Of a stretch of 64,000 bases of DNA, positions 1 through 12,700 are shown one piece after another (the stretch's first letter is position 1; every line of letters starts with the position of its first letter). The notes under the pieces were generated by a model. It was given only the letters and a program-made list of their open reading frames with translations. It did not search any database and was not told the origin of the DNA. The translations under genes and the position numbers were made by a program. This DNA is from Asterochloris sp. CNOR1 (lineage: Eukaryota; Chlorophyta; Trebouxiophyceae; Trebouxiales; Trebouxiaceae), in the NCBI GenBank assembly GCA_963969365.1, contig OZ017757.1, positions 186,001 through 250,000 of the forward strand. Reading direction: 5' to 3'.

Positions 1-3000
1 GGTGGCCTGCATCGCCCATTTCCAGAGCGCCCCACTGTCCTTTCTGGCGGCAGAGTGCATACAGGCCGATGCTCAGCCTGCAGACATGAGCAGCCCATCC
101 CTGCAGCTCACAGCAGGAGCAGGAAAGCAGCGCAGGGCCAGGAAGAGGAGGGCAGAGGAGGATGAGGAATCAAGTGCAGAGGGGGAGAGGTGGCAGTCAC
201 GCCTGCAAACGACATGCTTGCGGCTCTCTCCTGAACTGACGGCAGTGGCCCAGGGGTTGCTTGGCTGCCCAAAGAAGGTATGTCTGCACTTAGGCCCGAG
301 GCAAATGATCACGTGCCTGCTGATGGGATGACTCTGTCTGCGGACCGCTTGGCAGCTCAAGGGAGATTGGGGCCACTGTCAATGTTGGGCGCAAACAGTG
401 GTCGTGGGTATGTAGTCCAAGGGTGACAAGTGATGAACTGGTGCTGGCAACAGGGGACAAGATGGCATTGCTGAGCATTTGCATTGCTGCTGGCCATGGG
501 GGCCATGCTACCATTTTGTTTTGGCGCAGCCAACCATTCTGATTGAGCTGGTGCAGCGGAGACAGTGCAGTGTGCAGTGCTGCTGGCTGCAGATGGAGTA
601 GGCCATCTGCCAACAACAGTCCATGATGTGCCATACCAGTGATGCTGCCGGCAGCGTAACCTGTTAACGTATGTGAAGTCATGCTGCTCTGCAGGCCAAG
701 GCTGCTGATGTCAGGAAAGGCCTGTGTGCAGCAGTGGAAGAGACCTGTGCCTCTTACAGCAGATGGTCAATCGCATTGTTGTGGCTGAATGCTGCAGCAA
801 GCGCCACTGGACTGCTGGTGCCAGGTAAGCCCCAGTTCATGGCAGGCCCCAGCATGGCAGGACCCAGACAGCCATTGGCCATGACTCCTGCTTGTGTGAC
901 ATGTTGCGTCATGCATCTTCTGCGCAGCAACCACTCGCTTGACGCATCATGGGCTTCAGCCAAGCCCAAGCAGTCTCACACTGGAGGCATCTGCATGTGC
1001 ACGCAGGCACACCCTTTGCATGTCTTGCAGCTCCTGAGACTGGATGTCGTGGTCTGCATGGCAGGGCTCAGAGGCAGGCATGAGTCTCCAAACCATTTAC
1101 AAGCCCCTGCTGAGATAGCGCGTTGTTAAGTGTAGGGCAGGGGTCCCCTTACACGCTGCATGAGCTGTACGAGTGGGCCTCAGGTGCAGATGCCCTCACT
1201 GGGGACCGGCGTGAGACACTGCAGCATCTGGAGGGTGCCGTCAAGCGGCTGAGTGCAGAAGCTTGCGTGAAGCTCTTGGAGGTGAACAGGCAGCGGACCT
1301 GGTGCTACGTACATGCAGGCGCCTTGCACAAGCTGCTGTCTGCCTGGTGACAATGTGCTGTTGCGTGTCTGTGACACATGCGCTGTGCGAGGGCTGTTGA
1401 TGTCAGCTTCAGCCTGCAGGCGTTTGCTGGGATGGCAGACAAAGTGTGGCAAGGCAGGCAGGTGGCGGCAGTGGAGTTGCAGGCTGTTGAGGTCAGCTTT
1501 TGGCCTATGGTATGCTCCAGTCACACACCTCATGTAGTGCCCTCTTGAGAATACCACGCTTGTTGGGAAGAGTCCTGATACTTCATGAGCTTAGGTAATG
1601 CATGAAGCTTTTTATGCTTGGGGAGCAGATCACCCAGTCAACTTAGGTCTTGCTGGAGTAGCCTTCCATCTTTCTGCCATGTGTTGGAAGGCAGTTGCAT
1701 CATGAGATGGACTCCTGGTTGTCACCCTATGCTTCAAAGGCGTGGTGCAGGCCCTCGTTGCCAAGATTCGACGAGAGAGTCCCATAAAGGCCACAAAGCT
1801 TAAGTCTCCAGCAGGCAACAACGGTCCCAGACAGCAGCTTGTTGCTGGTGGGCCCTCTTTGTTGATAAGCACACCATGCACAATGCTGCTTTTTCCTCCC
1901 AAGACTGCTGTCATGACAGCGCAAAGGCAGCAGCCTGGGCAGGTATGCAGGTATGCCTCCCTAGGCGCGCCCTTGCCGCGGGTGCCTGACTTGATGGGGA
2001 CCTCCGGGCTTAATCCCATGTGCCCTGTTTGCAGCGGCACCTCGCAAGCAGGCTGCACGGAGGGCGCCCACTGGAGAAGCTGCTCGCAAGATGATACTTT
2101 CGACGACAGTGCAGGTGCGAGAGTCTGCTCGGCATCAGATGCAATTGCAACCAACCTGCATGGGCTGCCAGGCATGGTGTGCCGTGCACCAAGCGCCAGC
2201 AACATCAAGCTGCCTCCACGAGTTGAAGGATGCCATGCTGTAGGTTGATGAGCTGCTGAGGGTGCGGCATGTCTGCAGGGCAACATGGCCAAGGCAAAGG
2301 CCAGAGAGCAGGCTTCAGCATCACGGGCCCTGGCCTCTGGCTGGGCGGAGCAGGTCTCACAGCTGCTCCACAATCTAGCCGTGCAGGCTTTGAGTGCGCC
2401 GCCTGGCCTGACCCCAGGTGTGTGCAGTGCGACTGGGCGGGGATGGGATTGTGCTTGTCGGCTGGCCATTTAAGATCTGGTGGGGCCATTGCAAGGGCTC
2501 TTCACTCCTTGGGGGATGGCGCAGGGGTACTTTAGGGAATGGTGCAGGGGTGCCATGTAGCCCTTGAGCATGCCAGCGCTGAGGTCCCAGCCGTACAGGA
2601 GGTTCTTGCCAGGGCATTCCAGACATCACTGCCAGCAGCCATCAGTGGAGGCACTAAAGGCTCAGCCATGATGAGCAGGCTTGCTGGTCATTGGTTGACT
2701 GTTCCCCCGCAGGTGCTGCCGTGCTGTGCTGCGAGCGCCGAAGATCTGACCTGAGGTGCCTCACCGCTGCCCCCAGGCAGACTATCCACGAGGCGCTGTC
2801 GGCGCCCCACAAATACATGGGCATCTCCGCCCAGATGGGCATGTCAGCAGACTCAGAGGATGCTTGCATCGCGTATCAGCTGTTTTTGGAGGTGGGCCCG
2901 GTTGCAGTGTGCAACACCATGAGCTTGCGTGCAAATAAACCCCAACAGGGCCTGGCTTGGGTGGCCAAAGCTGAGGTGGGCACGTGGCAATGCTGGCGCT

Positions 3001-3996
3001 TGGTGTTCTCGGCGAACACGCAGTCCCAGGGCGGTCATGTTGCATGCCAACCCTGCCTTGCTGGACATCGCTTCAGAGTGTTTCAGCTGGCCTGGTCTGG
3101 ATGCTAAAGGGCATTCTGATAAAGTCTGGACCACAGAATAAGGGTTTTGAAGTATGCTGCTGGCTTTGTCTGTCAACAACCTTGGATGCTTGAAAGTTAC
3201 AGGTCTGCCCAGCAGTGCTGTTCAGGGTGGCAGCACAGCCACTTTCTGCCCCTGCTTTGTGGTAAACTGATCACATCAAAGCCAGTGTTTCTGTTGGCTG
3301 CATGTAGCCTGAGTCAGGTGACTGGACTGTGGAGCAGCTCAGTGGCATTGCAGCAGACAGACCTGTTTGGTCACCTCCCCCTGCTTCAGATGGCAGCACT
3401 GGGAAGCTGGTTGCATGTGCATGTGTGGGCCTCACATGTGATGTCTGTACTGCAGCACATTCCGGGCTGACGGCTTGTTGCAGGATGGAGAGACCATCAA
3501 TGTGGCAGAGTGGTTCCACAACTTCTGCCTGGTCTGCAACAACGCCGGGGTTCTGCCAGAGGCGGCAGAGAGGGTGGCAGCTACCGGGCCCCGCAAAAGG
3601 CATATAAGGCCCTCACGTTCAGTTCTGCAGAGGGTGAGTACCAGCTCCATGAGTTGAGCCAGGGTGACACTCACACAATTCATGGCACCGTAGGCCTCAA
3701 GACAAAGCGTTGGTACGTTTGCCGTTCAGGCCATTGCCTGGTGGCTGAGGATTTGTCTTCTCCTGCAGGATGAGCCCAAGGATGATGACCCTGCTGGTAC
3801 GCTTGGTGTTGCTGGTGCAGCAGTCAAGCGTGGGCAAGGGGCCTGCAGTGACGTCCAGGAGGCCGCTGTGCGCTTCAGCCAGGCCACCAGGGAGCTGCAG
3901 CTGCTGGGCTTGCTGCGGCCTGCACGGAAACGCCACGGGGAGCACGCCCAGAAGATGGTCTGGCACTCAGGCCAGGCCACTAGAATGCATGATTGA
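1..3996 (+). CDS. ORC3: Origin recognition complex subunit 3, 3' part (5' end outside window)
   Basis: ORC3 is a core subunit of the six-part complex that marks nuclear DNA replication origins. Visible exons with consistent phase are 732-824, 1136-1281, 2052-2114 (or from 2035), 2279-2417, 2713-2891, 3484-3633 and 3769-3996, ending in TGA. They follow the C-terminal half of human ORC3 in order: a helical stretch then SPYTLHELYEW (human PLGRQIRELYC), a Lys/Arg-rich linker, HEALSAPHKYM and DACIAYQLFLE (human ALNNPYYYL and DICIAYKLHLE), GETINVAEWF (human SRLINLVDWS), and a winged-helix tail RELQLLGLLRPARKRHG (human SELELLGFIKPTKQK). An open stretch ending at a GTATGT donor at 277 may be an earlier exon, but its phase does not join directly to 732, so something between is unresolved. 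The exon at 3484 has an alternative frame suggested by duplicate copies elsewhere. Family assignment rests on motif order recalled from human ORC3, not on an alignment. Confidence 0.85.
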
Positions 3997-4396
3997 CTGT
4001 GTGAACCCTCTGAGAAAGCATGCTGCTTCTAGCACAGTTTTCGCATGAACTCTTGTCAAGTCTTGTGATGGGAATGTTGAGGGTCCCCGGTATGGTTCTG
4101 GGCCACTGGTGGGACCTCAAACTGACAAATGGATGCGGATTGGCTGCTGTGTGCAGTCATTGCATGGCAAGCTCTGGGCAGCCTGTTACCATGGGCTCTG
4201 GCCAGACCATGGCCAGCCCATGGGACACTCTTGCATAGCTGCAGCCTTGGCATCTGGGTCTTGGCATGGGAGGCCAAGATGCATGCTTGGTTGTGCACTG
4301 AGTCTGCACAGGGCTGAGGCTGCCTCAACATTGTGCTTCAGATCTTGCTGAGTGGCCAAAGAACCTTGAACCTGACCTGACCACAAATTCAGTAAC
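3997..4396. other. Shared 3' flank between ORC3 and zinc-ribbon copy 1
   Basis: This non-coding stretch separates the convergent ends of ORC3 and the zinc-ribbon gene on the minus strand. It is not unique: recognisable relatives lie at about 6240-6475, 29500-29745 and 32960-33245, each directly behind a zinc-ribbon gene. Shared landmarks are a minus-strand phrase GTGCACAACCAAG near 4300 (GTACAACCAAGGGCGCAT near 29560) and the phrase TTTGAGGTCCCA near 4110. It is therefore part of the duplicated module, not a gene of its own. Confidence 0.7.
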
Positions 4397-5714
4397 TCAA
4401 CTTCGCTGTTTCAAATGAGCAACAAGGTGTCTTCTGACGTTGTCGACAACCACATCAACCCTTTGACGCCACAGCTTGCCATCTGGACCCATCCAGGCCA
4501 CACATCTTTTTGACTGCACTGCTACAGCATTGGGAGTCAGGCCTCCATTTGATGGAAAGTCCCACAAGTCTGCTGCCTCAGGGCACTGCACAGCCAAAGA
4601 GTTGCAAGCACATACAGCCATGCCAGATGGGAATGGGGAGCCAGTGCTGTCTGCAGTGCTGTCATTGGGTGATGCCCGCCATCTGTGCACCAGGCCCAGC
4701 TTGCACTCGGCTTTCACGATCCAGTGCACCTTCTTATTTGAGCCCAGAGTGATCTGATCTGGGTACCACCTACACTCAATATTGGCCTCCCAATGCCACT
4801 CTGCCAGCAGGTGTGGTGCTTCATAGCTGATGCTGGGCTGCCTTGTCTTCTTGCGGCGGGCCTCATGGGCACACTGGGGGCATCTGCTCCCATGTGTTCT
4901 GCTGTTGACAGTAGCAGTCCAGCTGTGCCCGCAGCGGCCACACCTCCAGGCTGCTTTGAAGATGCTGCTTGCCGTCACGGTCTCTGGTGTCCTCTCCCCA
5001 TTGGCCTTCCAGTCCCACTCTGCTGCCACCTCTGGGTGTTGTGAGCCAGATCATTGCAGGGGCACACTGCTTTGCCAATATTGTAGGGGCATCTGTTGCC
5101 GCGGGTGCGGTTGTTGACTGCTGCCTGCCACCTGTGCGGTTGACCTGTCTTGCACATGCCGCTGCTCCACCACACCTTCTTGTCGCTCTTGGGCGCAATG
5201 ATGATGTTGCCCAGGTGGGCGTTGGCCGCATGGTCCCACTCCTGTTGCAGGTGCAGAGCTAATCTGCTGGTGTTGGCGCTGGCCTGGTCCTCAGACTCGC
5301 CTGCAAACGAAGCAGGTCTTGTGCTCTGGCAAGCAATGTTCCTGGACGACAGTCCTGCTGAACCAGGAAGGTGTGCTTGCCTTGGGTGCTACTCATCTGA
5401 TTGTCAAAGGCGTTGCCCAGTGTAGCGGCATGATGAAGCCTCCTGTGCAGCTTTGGCAGCTGTAGTGCCAGGTGTCTCATATGTGGCTTTGGCAGCATCG
5501 CAGGGATCTGGGAGCTCCAACGTGGGCGAGTGGCGTCAAAGCATGCTCCATTGGATTTTTCAATGCAATGATGATGAAGTTCATGAGGAGGGCAGGTTGG
5601 AACCACAGCTGTGGGGCCCATCTGAACCCCAACTCCATGCATTGTTGTGAGCCTCTGGCCCTTGATGCCTTTTGAGGCTTCCTGACTCAGGCAGCGCGTG
5701 AAGCTGTACCACAT
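4397..5714 (-). pseudogene. Zinc-ribbon (DUF4379-like) gene, copy 1, broken
   Basis: The minus strand carries an array of zinc-ribbon units of the PF14311 (DUF4379) kind. An open frame at 4397-5029 holds units 2 to 4: AAEWDWKANGERTPETVT, a WRCGRCGHSW knuckle, CPQCAHEAR, and KAECKLGLVHRW. Unit 1 continues upstream only in other frames (4863-5231 and 5259-5714), so the copy carries at least two frameshifts. Its 5' region around 5450-5600 matches the 5' regions of the copies at 28284, 31750 and 45250. It is convergent with ORC3, the arrangement repeated elsewhere in the window. Function of the family is unknown; zinc or nucleic-acid binding is the usual inference from the paired CxxC motifs. Confidence 0.8.
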
Positions 5715-5719
5715 GGCAT

Positions 5720-6475
5720 GTGTTTACAGCATTGTGCCTGACCGACACTCTGCCTCTGCAGGAGTTCGAGCAGCTCCAGCTTGCCCTTTAGTGTGTTTGA
5801 GCAGCACAGGATGTCTTGTGTTCAGCCGCATACTGCTGCAGTGCTGCAGACTTGCTTTGTTCCTGTGTCCATTCAGAAGCAGGCATCTGCAAGAGCTTTG
5901 GCGCATGGCCAAAGCTGATTCTGCCAACATTGGAAGGGTGAATCAGCCTGAGGGCAGCTGCCAACTGTCCAACGCATGTGCATACCAGCTAAGCAGGCGT
6001 CACTGCGTGAGTTAGCTGCATTAGATCAGTCTCACCATCAGCTGATGGCGCCTTGTTGCGGGTGGCACACTGTCGGTCCCTGCCAAAGGCATGCAAGAGC
6101 TTCACACAAACATGTGCAGAGGGTGAGTTGCAATCTCTTGTAACGAGCTGAGCTCTTCCCTGGCACTCTGCACAGACAATCATGTGTGCCCAAGGCAAAG
6201 TGTTACTGCGCTTGCCATCCAGGCCTATCGCCTGGTGGAAAGGCAGCACTTGTTCTGAACACCATTGCATAGCTTGCCCTGGGCAGACCATCGTATGGGC
6301 TCTGAGAGACCCTTGCATAGCTGCAACAATTGCTGACTGGTCCCTGCATGCGAGGCTCAGGTGCGTCCTTGGTTGTGCATAAAGACAGCATATGGCTGAG
6401 CCTGCTTCACATTTGTGCCTCATGTGTTGCTTAGGAATAAAATAGCCTTAGATTAGACTTGACCGCAGATTCAGC
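5720..6475. pseudogene. ORC3 intron/exon-edge fragment plus shared flank
   Basis: From about 6050 to 6240 the plus strand resembles the ORC3 stretch at roughly 3570-3770: a degraded end of the exon at 3484, its donor (CAGAGGGTGAGT at both places), and the following intron including CAGGCC(C/T)ATYGCCTGGTG. From 6240 to 6475 it becomes the shared 3' flank found behind zinc-ribbon copies. No usable ORC3 reading frame is left. 5720-6050 shows nothing I recognise apart from low-grade similarity to module 5' DNA. Confidence 0.6.
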
Positions 6476-7640
6476 TCAACTATGCTGGTTCATTTGAGAT
6501 ATGCGCTGCCTTCTAATGTTGTTGACAACTAAAGACACCTTCTGCTGCCACTGCTTGCCATCTGGACCCTTCCATGCCGCGATTTTATTGGACTGTACTG
6601 CTAGATCACTGGGAGTCAAGCCTCCATTTGATGATAAGTCCCAAAGGTCTGCTGCCTCTGGGCATTGCTCAGCCAGGGAGTTGCAAGCACACACAGCCAT
6701 GCCTGATGGGAATGGGGAGCCACTGTTCAATGTTATGCGATGATTTGGTGATGCTTGCCATCTGTGCACCAGGCCCAGCTTGCACTCGTCTTGCAATACC
6801 CAGTACACCTTCTTCTGCGAGCCTAGAGTGACCTTGCCTGGGTGCCAGCCACATCTTGTATTGGCTTCCCAGTCCCACTCAGCCAGCAAGTGTGGTGCTC
6901 CATCGCTGATGCTGGGCTGCCTTGTCTGGATGCGGCGGGCCTCACGCGCACACTTGGGGCATCCTTGTCCACATGTTCTTTTAAACACATGGGCGCTCCA
7001 GCTGTGCCCACAGAGGCCACACCTCCAGGCTGCTTTAGTATTGCTGCTCGCTGTCACAGTCTCTGGTGTCCTTTCTCCATTGGCCTCCCAGTCCCACTCT
7101 GCTGCCACCTCTGGATGGTTGTGAGCCAGGTCGTTGCAGGGACACACTGCTCTGCCAGTCTCGTAGGGGCATCTGGCGCCGCGGGTGCGGTTGTTGACTG
7201 CTGCCTGCCACCTGTGCGGCCGCCCGGTCTTGCACATACCACTGCATCACCAGACCTTCCTCGTACTTTGAGGAGCAATGGTGATGCTGCCCAGGTGGGC
7301 ATTAGCCTTATGGTCCCACTCCTGCTGCAAGTGTGGAGCCAACCGGCTGATGTCGTGGCCAGCGTGCTCATCAGACTTGCCTGCAATCAGAGCAGGTGTT
7401 GGGCTGCTGCGCCTGGGCGCATCAGGTCCTGGGCACCAGGACTGTTGCAGAAGGCAGGTATGCTTGCCTTGAGTGCTAGTTGTCAGTCTTTGCATGGCCT
7501 TGATTTGGGTGGATGTGTGGTGGAGGCTCCTTTGCTGCTCTGGCAGCTTGGGTGTCAGATGTCGCATGAATGACCTTGGCAGCACCACTGGGATGTGACA
7601 CCTCCAGGAGAAGCTGGTGGCATCCAGCATGCTTCAGTTG
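6476..7640 (-). pseudogene. Zinc-ribbon (DUF4379-like) gene, copy 2, one internal stop
   Basis: Nearly complete copy. The frame 6476-7237 (253 codons) holds units 2 to 4, and the same frame continues upstream through 7247-7630 with unit 1 (APHLQQEWDHKANAHLGS, SITIAPQSTRKVW) after a single TGA where the related copy at 46738 reads TGG. Unit 2 shows WRCGLCGHSW and CPKCAREAR; unit 3 shows DECKLGLVHRW and CACNSL; unit 4 has kept the fold-like WDL...LTPSD...AWKGPDGKQW but has lost its cysteines, as in all copies. The upstream segment near 7500-7600 matches the 5' region of the other copies. A recent loss is likely because only one stop is visible. Confidence 0.8.
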
Positions 7641-7872
7641 CAGCAATAGATGATGATCAGTTTGTGAGGAAGGCAGTGTCAAGCATGGTGCACGCATGTG
7701 AGCTTTGGGGCACGTCGTCAGTGCAGAGCCCTCTCTCTGAGAAGAGGAGCAGCATTGCCCAATGCAATTGTGAGCCACAGCTGCAGCCCCAGGTTCTGAA
7801 ACCCCTCGAACCCCAGCTTAGAGCGACGGTCAATTGATAGCTTGCGCCTGGCTAAACTGAAGATGAGACCGC
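7641..7872. other. Spacer, module 5' DNA then promoter region
   Basis: The left part still resembles the 5' end of the zinc-ribbon module (GTGAGCCACAGCTGCAGCCCC near 7770). The rest precedes the start codon at 7873 and presumably contains its promoter. I see no distinct motif. Confidence 0.4.
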
Positions 7873-9123
7873 ATGGTCACCACTAAAGAAGCTCAGAACA
7901 TCGTCAAGCAGAGCGTGAACCAGGCTATAGCTGCGGTGCGTGATGCTGCTGTTGCTGCCTGAGCTTCACATAGATCTGGCTTGCTGCCAGGCATGGGGAA
8001 CTGAGCCTGCATGCATCTTTTGCAGGTTAGTGAGGCAGAGCAGGCAGCAACAGAAGGGACGTCAGACGAAAGGGTACTCCACGGCAAACTGTGGGTCCTG
8101 TTGGTGGCAGAATGGATACCAGCGCTGTGCTGCATTGGTCGTATCCATTCCCCAGCAACTTCAGTCGACGAGGCTGCTGCATGTAGGGGGCAGGTGGTCC
8201 AAGCCTTGCAGCAACTGAAGGCTGCAGCTCCCCTGCTAGCTGAGGAAGAGTTTGCTGCCCCACTCGAGCTTGTCAGGCAAGCTGCCCCCCCAGCCTGCAT
8301 GATCGTCTGGCTGGACTCAAAAGCTGCATGTCGCCTGCACTCTGCCGCCAGCGCTGCACCTGCCAGCACAGCTGCAGCACAGCTGCTTTGCTATGGCTGC
8401 GATCTGGCTGTCCGAGCACTTCTGAAAAAGCACTCAGGAAACTTGCCTTGCTGCAGAGCTGTGGACGGTGGCCAGAATCCTGACCTCAGCACGAGGGATC
8501 TGTTCATCAAGGGGCTGCAGGCCAACCAGGCAGCCAAGGGCAAGGTGCAGGCGGTGCAGGGTCTCAGGTGAGCAGGAAGCCTTCTGACAGCAGGCTACAG
8601 CACAGAGGCTCGCCAGGCGGAGGCTGCCTTCAGTTCCTGACTCAGCGCCTGATATACTCGCCTCCGATTTTCGACTTGTGCTAGCATCATGTTGCTCGGG
8701 CTGCCTGGGTGTAATGTGGTGACTTCTATGTTGGCTGCTCAGCACCATCATGCTGCAAGGGCACGGTGCAACACATGCAGAGTCTGAAACGAGCGCCTGG
8801 CATACCTGCCTCCACCTCCTGTCTGGTGCCAGCATCATATCGCCCGGGCCGTGTGGGCTGACACATGGCAAATGTATTTGTGGTTACCTAGGCTGTTCAG
8901 TACAATCCTGATGCAAGGGTTTTGCTCCCAGCAGGCTGAACAGGCTGGCAGCCAAACATGACATGGCAGTCTTGCTGTTAGGCTAGATGGGCTGCCAAAC
9001 TGAGCGCTAGAGCCTGTCTTATCTGCTGGCAGGCTGGAGGGGCTGCAAGCAATAGCCAGGCTTGCGATCGCTGCCTCTCAGTGGTTTGAAGAGTGGACTA
9101 AGGCGCCAAGCTCTGTCCAATGA
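7873..9123 (+). CDS. Unknown helical protein, three exons
   Basis: Exons 7873-7935, 8026-8567 and 9033-9123 join with matching phases (0 then 2) to give 231 residues ending in TGA. Each junction has GT-AG ends. The first exon reads MVTTKEAQNIVKQSVNQAIA. The long middle exon is Ala/Leu/Gln-rich and predicted helical, with QVVQALQQLKAAAPLLAEEE and LFIKGLQANQAAKGK; the last exon ends in QWFEEWTKAPSSVQ. I do not recognise the family. It has no obvious signal peptide; a Leu/Val/Ile-rich patch (LWVLLVAEWIPALCCIG, about residues 45-65) could be buried or membrane-associated. It lies head-to-tail with TPLATE about 0.6 kb downstream. The closed phase chain is the main support. Confidence 0.65.
8640..8935 (+). 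repeat. Degraded tandem pair in an intron, about 140 bases per unit
   Basis: Two diverged units follow each other inside the last intron of the 7873 gene. Unit 1 starts GCGCCTGATATACTCGCCTC near 8646 and unit 2 starts GCGCCTGGCATACCTGCCTC near 8790; both go on to GCATCAT and a CGGGC-rich stretch. This adds about 300 bases to the intron. Confidence 0.6.
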
Positions 9124-9707
9124 GAGACTTTAGATTTTAGGGTTTGGTGGCAAGCACACCTCTGCCAGAAAATTGTGCAGATACGACCAGCCTTGGCTGC
9201 AGCCTATGCGCTGTGGTGTCAAGCACCTGAAACTCTGCAGGGATGCGCTGTGGACTGGAGTGTGGACGCCCTGCGGAAGGTGCCGTCAAACTTGCCACCC
9301 AGAAGCTGGAGGTTGCCCTCTGACACTGCAGGGACGAGCTGTGGAAGCGCCTGCAAGCAGACTATCCAGCAGAAGCTTCGGCGTACGCCCTGCTGGCGGC
9401 AGGCGGGGAGCAGAGAAGAGGTGCAGCTCCAGAGGCAGGCACCGGTGAGAGGAGGAATGTGTCTGCATGAGCCCATGAGACACTCAACCCGGAACTCCAG
9501 CAATCACGCGGTTTGTCCTTGAGATAAGGCTCAAACATCAATGCATCCTTGAGAGGGCCCCTGGGTTCAGGGGAGTTGCGGTTCGTTTCATTAGCCTCGC
9601 CGCTCTCTTTCTCTTCAGTTGTATTATAGATAACATCAGCTCCTGCAGGCACAGGTCCATGAGCAAACGGTGCGCCAGCAGAGCCTAGGCCAGCCCCTCA
9701 AGGCACC
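9124..9707 (+). other. Spacer upstream of TPLATE
   Basis: This 580-base spacer contains several short open stretches but no gene I can close. One possible exon at about 9326-9431 reads RDELWKRLQADYPAEASAYA between an AG and a GTGAGA donor; it could be an orphan exon or chance. The final bases GGCACCATGT place a good start context at the TPLATE ATG. Confidence 0.35.
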
Positions 9708-12700
9708 ATGTCGACTCTCAAACAGGACCTGGAGGCAGACGACGTCACCCGCCAGACCACTGCACTGCTCTCAGTCCTCAACTACCTTGCTGGTGAGTGT
9801 CTGCTGTGAACCTCAGGGCTTGCATGCCGCACTATGTTGTCAGGCAGCGTGCAGGGCCTGCTGCAGCAGACATTTGGCGGGCAACGCATCTTGAGCAGCA
9901 CCCTCAGGGTGAGTGGTGCGCTCTGTCTGCAAAGCTGTGTGCAGCGGCAGCGTCCCACTGTCAGTTCAGTACTTGCCTTTTGGCCTCAGCATTCCCCTGA
10001 CCCAGCATCTAGCAGCAGACCAGCATCACAAATTGCCAGGGCTCATCAAGGCCTGACCCAGAAACTGGCCGCCAACCTATACAGTCGCCCCTACCAGCCA
10101 TGCTCCTGTCGCCTTGGCACAGCCTGGGCATGGTGGCACTCCAGGTGGCACTCTTGCCTGCAGATGGCTGAGACGTAAGCAGCCTGGTCACTTTCACCTG
10201 CCAGCCACCATTCAGTCTCTTGTCACGTCCTTGCTACAGCTGACCCTGCCAGTCGCATGGCCGCCCATCACGACCTGCACCTTTGCAAACACACCTGCTC
10301 TCAGACTTGCACCTCAAGAGGCACACTGCATGTCATTGCAGCCCCAACCAATCTGATGCCCTGGCTGATGCTGACTGCCATGGCCTACACTTGCTTGCAG
10401 GCGGCCGAGATGTGAGCAGCCTGGTCAGCATCACCTGCCAGTCCATCATCGCCCGCACCAGTGCTCCAGCCAGCAAGCGGCTGGCCTACGATGTGGTGGC
10501 AGCAGCCACGCTGACAGATGAGGACTGGGATGCAGTCTGCCAGGGGCTGCAGGCCGACATTGGCGGCGGCTTTAACACAGAGGTGAGCAGCCTGCAGAAA
10601 ATTGAGACTGTGAACAAAGTTCTGGCTTGGCCTGTCAGAGGTGACATGTCAACAGTGCCAGGGGCTGCATGCTGACATCAGTGGCGGCTAAATTGTTGGC
10701 GCTGATGTTGCGGGGTGGACACGTCGCCAGCGGGCTGGCCTACTTCTGTTGTCAGTGAGGAAACGCTGGCTGCTGAGTTGTCCATGAGGCAAGGATCAAC
10801 CCAACATAGGGCCCAGGTCGAACACAGAGGTGAGCGTCCAGCACTTTGAGCGGGCAGGGGCTTGCATTGGGCGTCTCTTCTGAGATCCCTGCGTCATGCA
10901 GGTTCGAGTCGCTGCGCTGGGCCTCCTGCAGAGCGTGCCAGATCATAAGCTTGGGGCACTGCTCAAGGAGAATGAGGTGGCCAGCAGGTCAGCCTGTTGC
11001 AATGTCCACACTGGCTCTTCCTGGTGACGCACGTTGCCTGTATTGACCATAGTCATGGTCGCACAAGTTATCCCCTCTCAGTGTGGGTTGCAAGGCGGTC
11101 GTGTCAGCACTGGCTTTCAGATCGCTGGTCTCGCTGCTGCCCTGCTTGCATATGTACTGCTTCCTGCCTGTAGGCTGACAGAGGGATTGCCTGCTGGTGG
11201 CTCTCTTAGGGACTTGTCAGCCGCGAAATGCTGCTCACCCTGGCTTGCACATATGCTTCTCCTGGCTTGTATGCCTGACAGAGGGAGTGCCTACTGGTGG
11301 CTTTCTTGGGGAATTGTCAGAGGCTAAGGGCTCAGCTATGACGAGGGCCATGCTGCTGCCAAACAGTCCTTTTCATGTTGTCAGGTAAGGCATGTAACAA
11401 TGGCCTATGGCGCCGCAGAGCGACGCTGGCCTGATCAGTGTTCAGCTCATTTTGGGCCCTGGTAGTGATAACAACCTTCATAGGCACCAGCCACAGCTTT
11501 TCCTCTGGCACGAGCAGTATCACCAGCCGCCATGCGCCGCTGAGGCTCTCGCGCCAGTGGTGGGATGTGCAGAGGCAGTCCACAAGTGAACAGATCTGGG
11601 ACGCACCAACCGCAAAGCTTGGGGACACAGGCCACCCTCACCTGATCATGCTTTGTCAATGCAGGTTTGCGAACAAAGAGCGCATGTCTGCGCGCTGCAG
11701 GCCGACAGCCGACCTTGCACAGCACACAGGCCAGGTGTTTCGGGGCTCATGCCAGTTCAGGGCAGTCTCATTCTGACTGCGCTTAGCCAAGGCAAATCTG
11801 CAGTTAAAAGGCTGTGCGACGCAGGCTGACAGCCACCTGTCACACAGCACAGCCCAAATGGGGTTGCATGGGGTCCATGTGTCCGAGGGTGGTAGTGCAG
11901 CTGATTGTCCTTGGCTTGAGGCCAGACTGAGGTTTGTTGGTGCGCTGCAGGCTGACAGCCAGCCTGCACAGCACACAGCCCGAGATCCGGGCCGCCGCAG
12001 TGTTGGCGGTGGCGGAGCTGCTGGCCCGCCCGTCGGCGCTGGCAACCCTAGCAGGGTCCAGCACCCTGCTGGGCGCGTTGACTGAGTGGATGACGCTTGT
12101 GGGGGGGGCTCTTCTGGATGGCGTGCCCCTTGTGGTCACGGCTGGACACACTGCAGGTAACTTTCACTGGCACCATCTTGACTGCTGCTGGGCATGTCCT
12201 GTCAGCATTTGGAGCAATGCTCCTGCCAGCATTCCATCTCGGTGTGTGCGCTTCAACTGCTGCCTGGCTAGCGGCAGATCATCAGGGTCAGCAAACCACC
12301 GTGCAGCGCTCTTGCAATCGTCCACGCCTTCCTTTCTGGGTGCAGTCCAGCTGCTGTTGGGCAGGACTGCCACTGGGGCGGGCGGCAGCAGTGAGGTGCT
12401 CGCCACCAAGCTGGCCAACACGCTGTGCAGCCGCGCCATCAAGACGCTGCCCGCCATCCTGCAGGAAGTGCGCGCGCTGGCTCCCCTGGAGCAGGTGAGG
12501 GCAGTCGACTCCCCATGCAGCTAGGCATGTGGTCATCTCCTCCTGGGTCCTGCACACTTCTCTTGCTGCTGCCAAAGTGCTAGGCCCCACACAGCAGGTA
12601 AGAGTGTAAAGCATGCTGCAATCTGTCCCACCATGGGGCAGGTGGTGCTGCTGGTGGCGCTGCACTCTGACTTCCCCTGCAGCAGGTGGCGCTGCATGCT

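Noticed and set aside
9173-9448. 91-codon frame ending at 9448 as a last exon of the 7873 gene
   Set aside because: The exon at 9033-9123 joins in phase, ends the protein cleanly and needs no extra intron.
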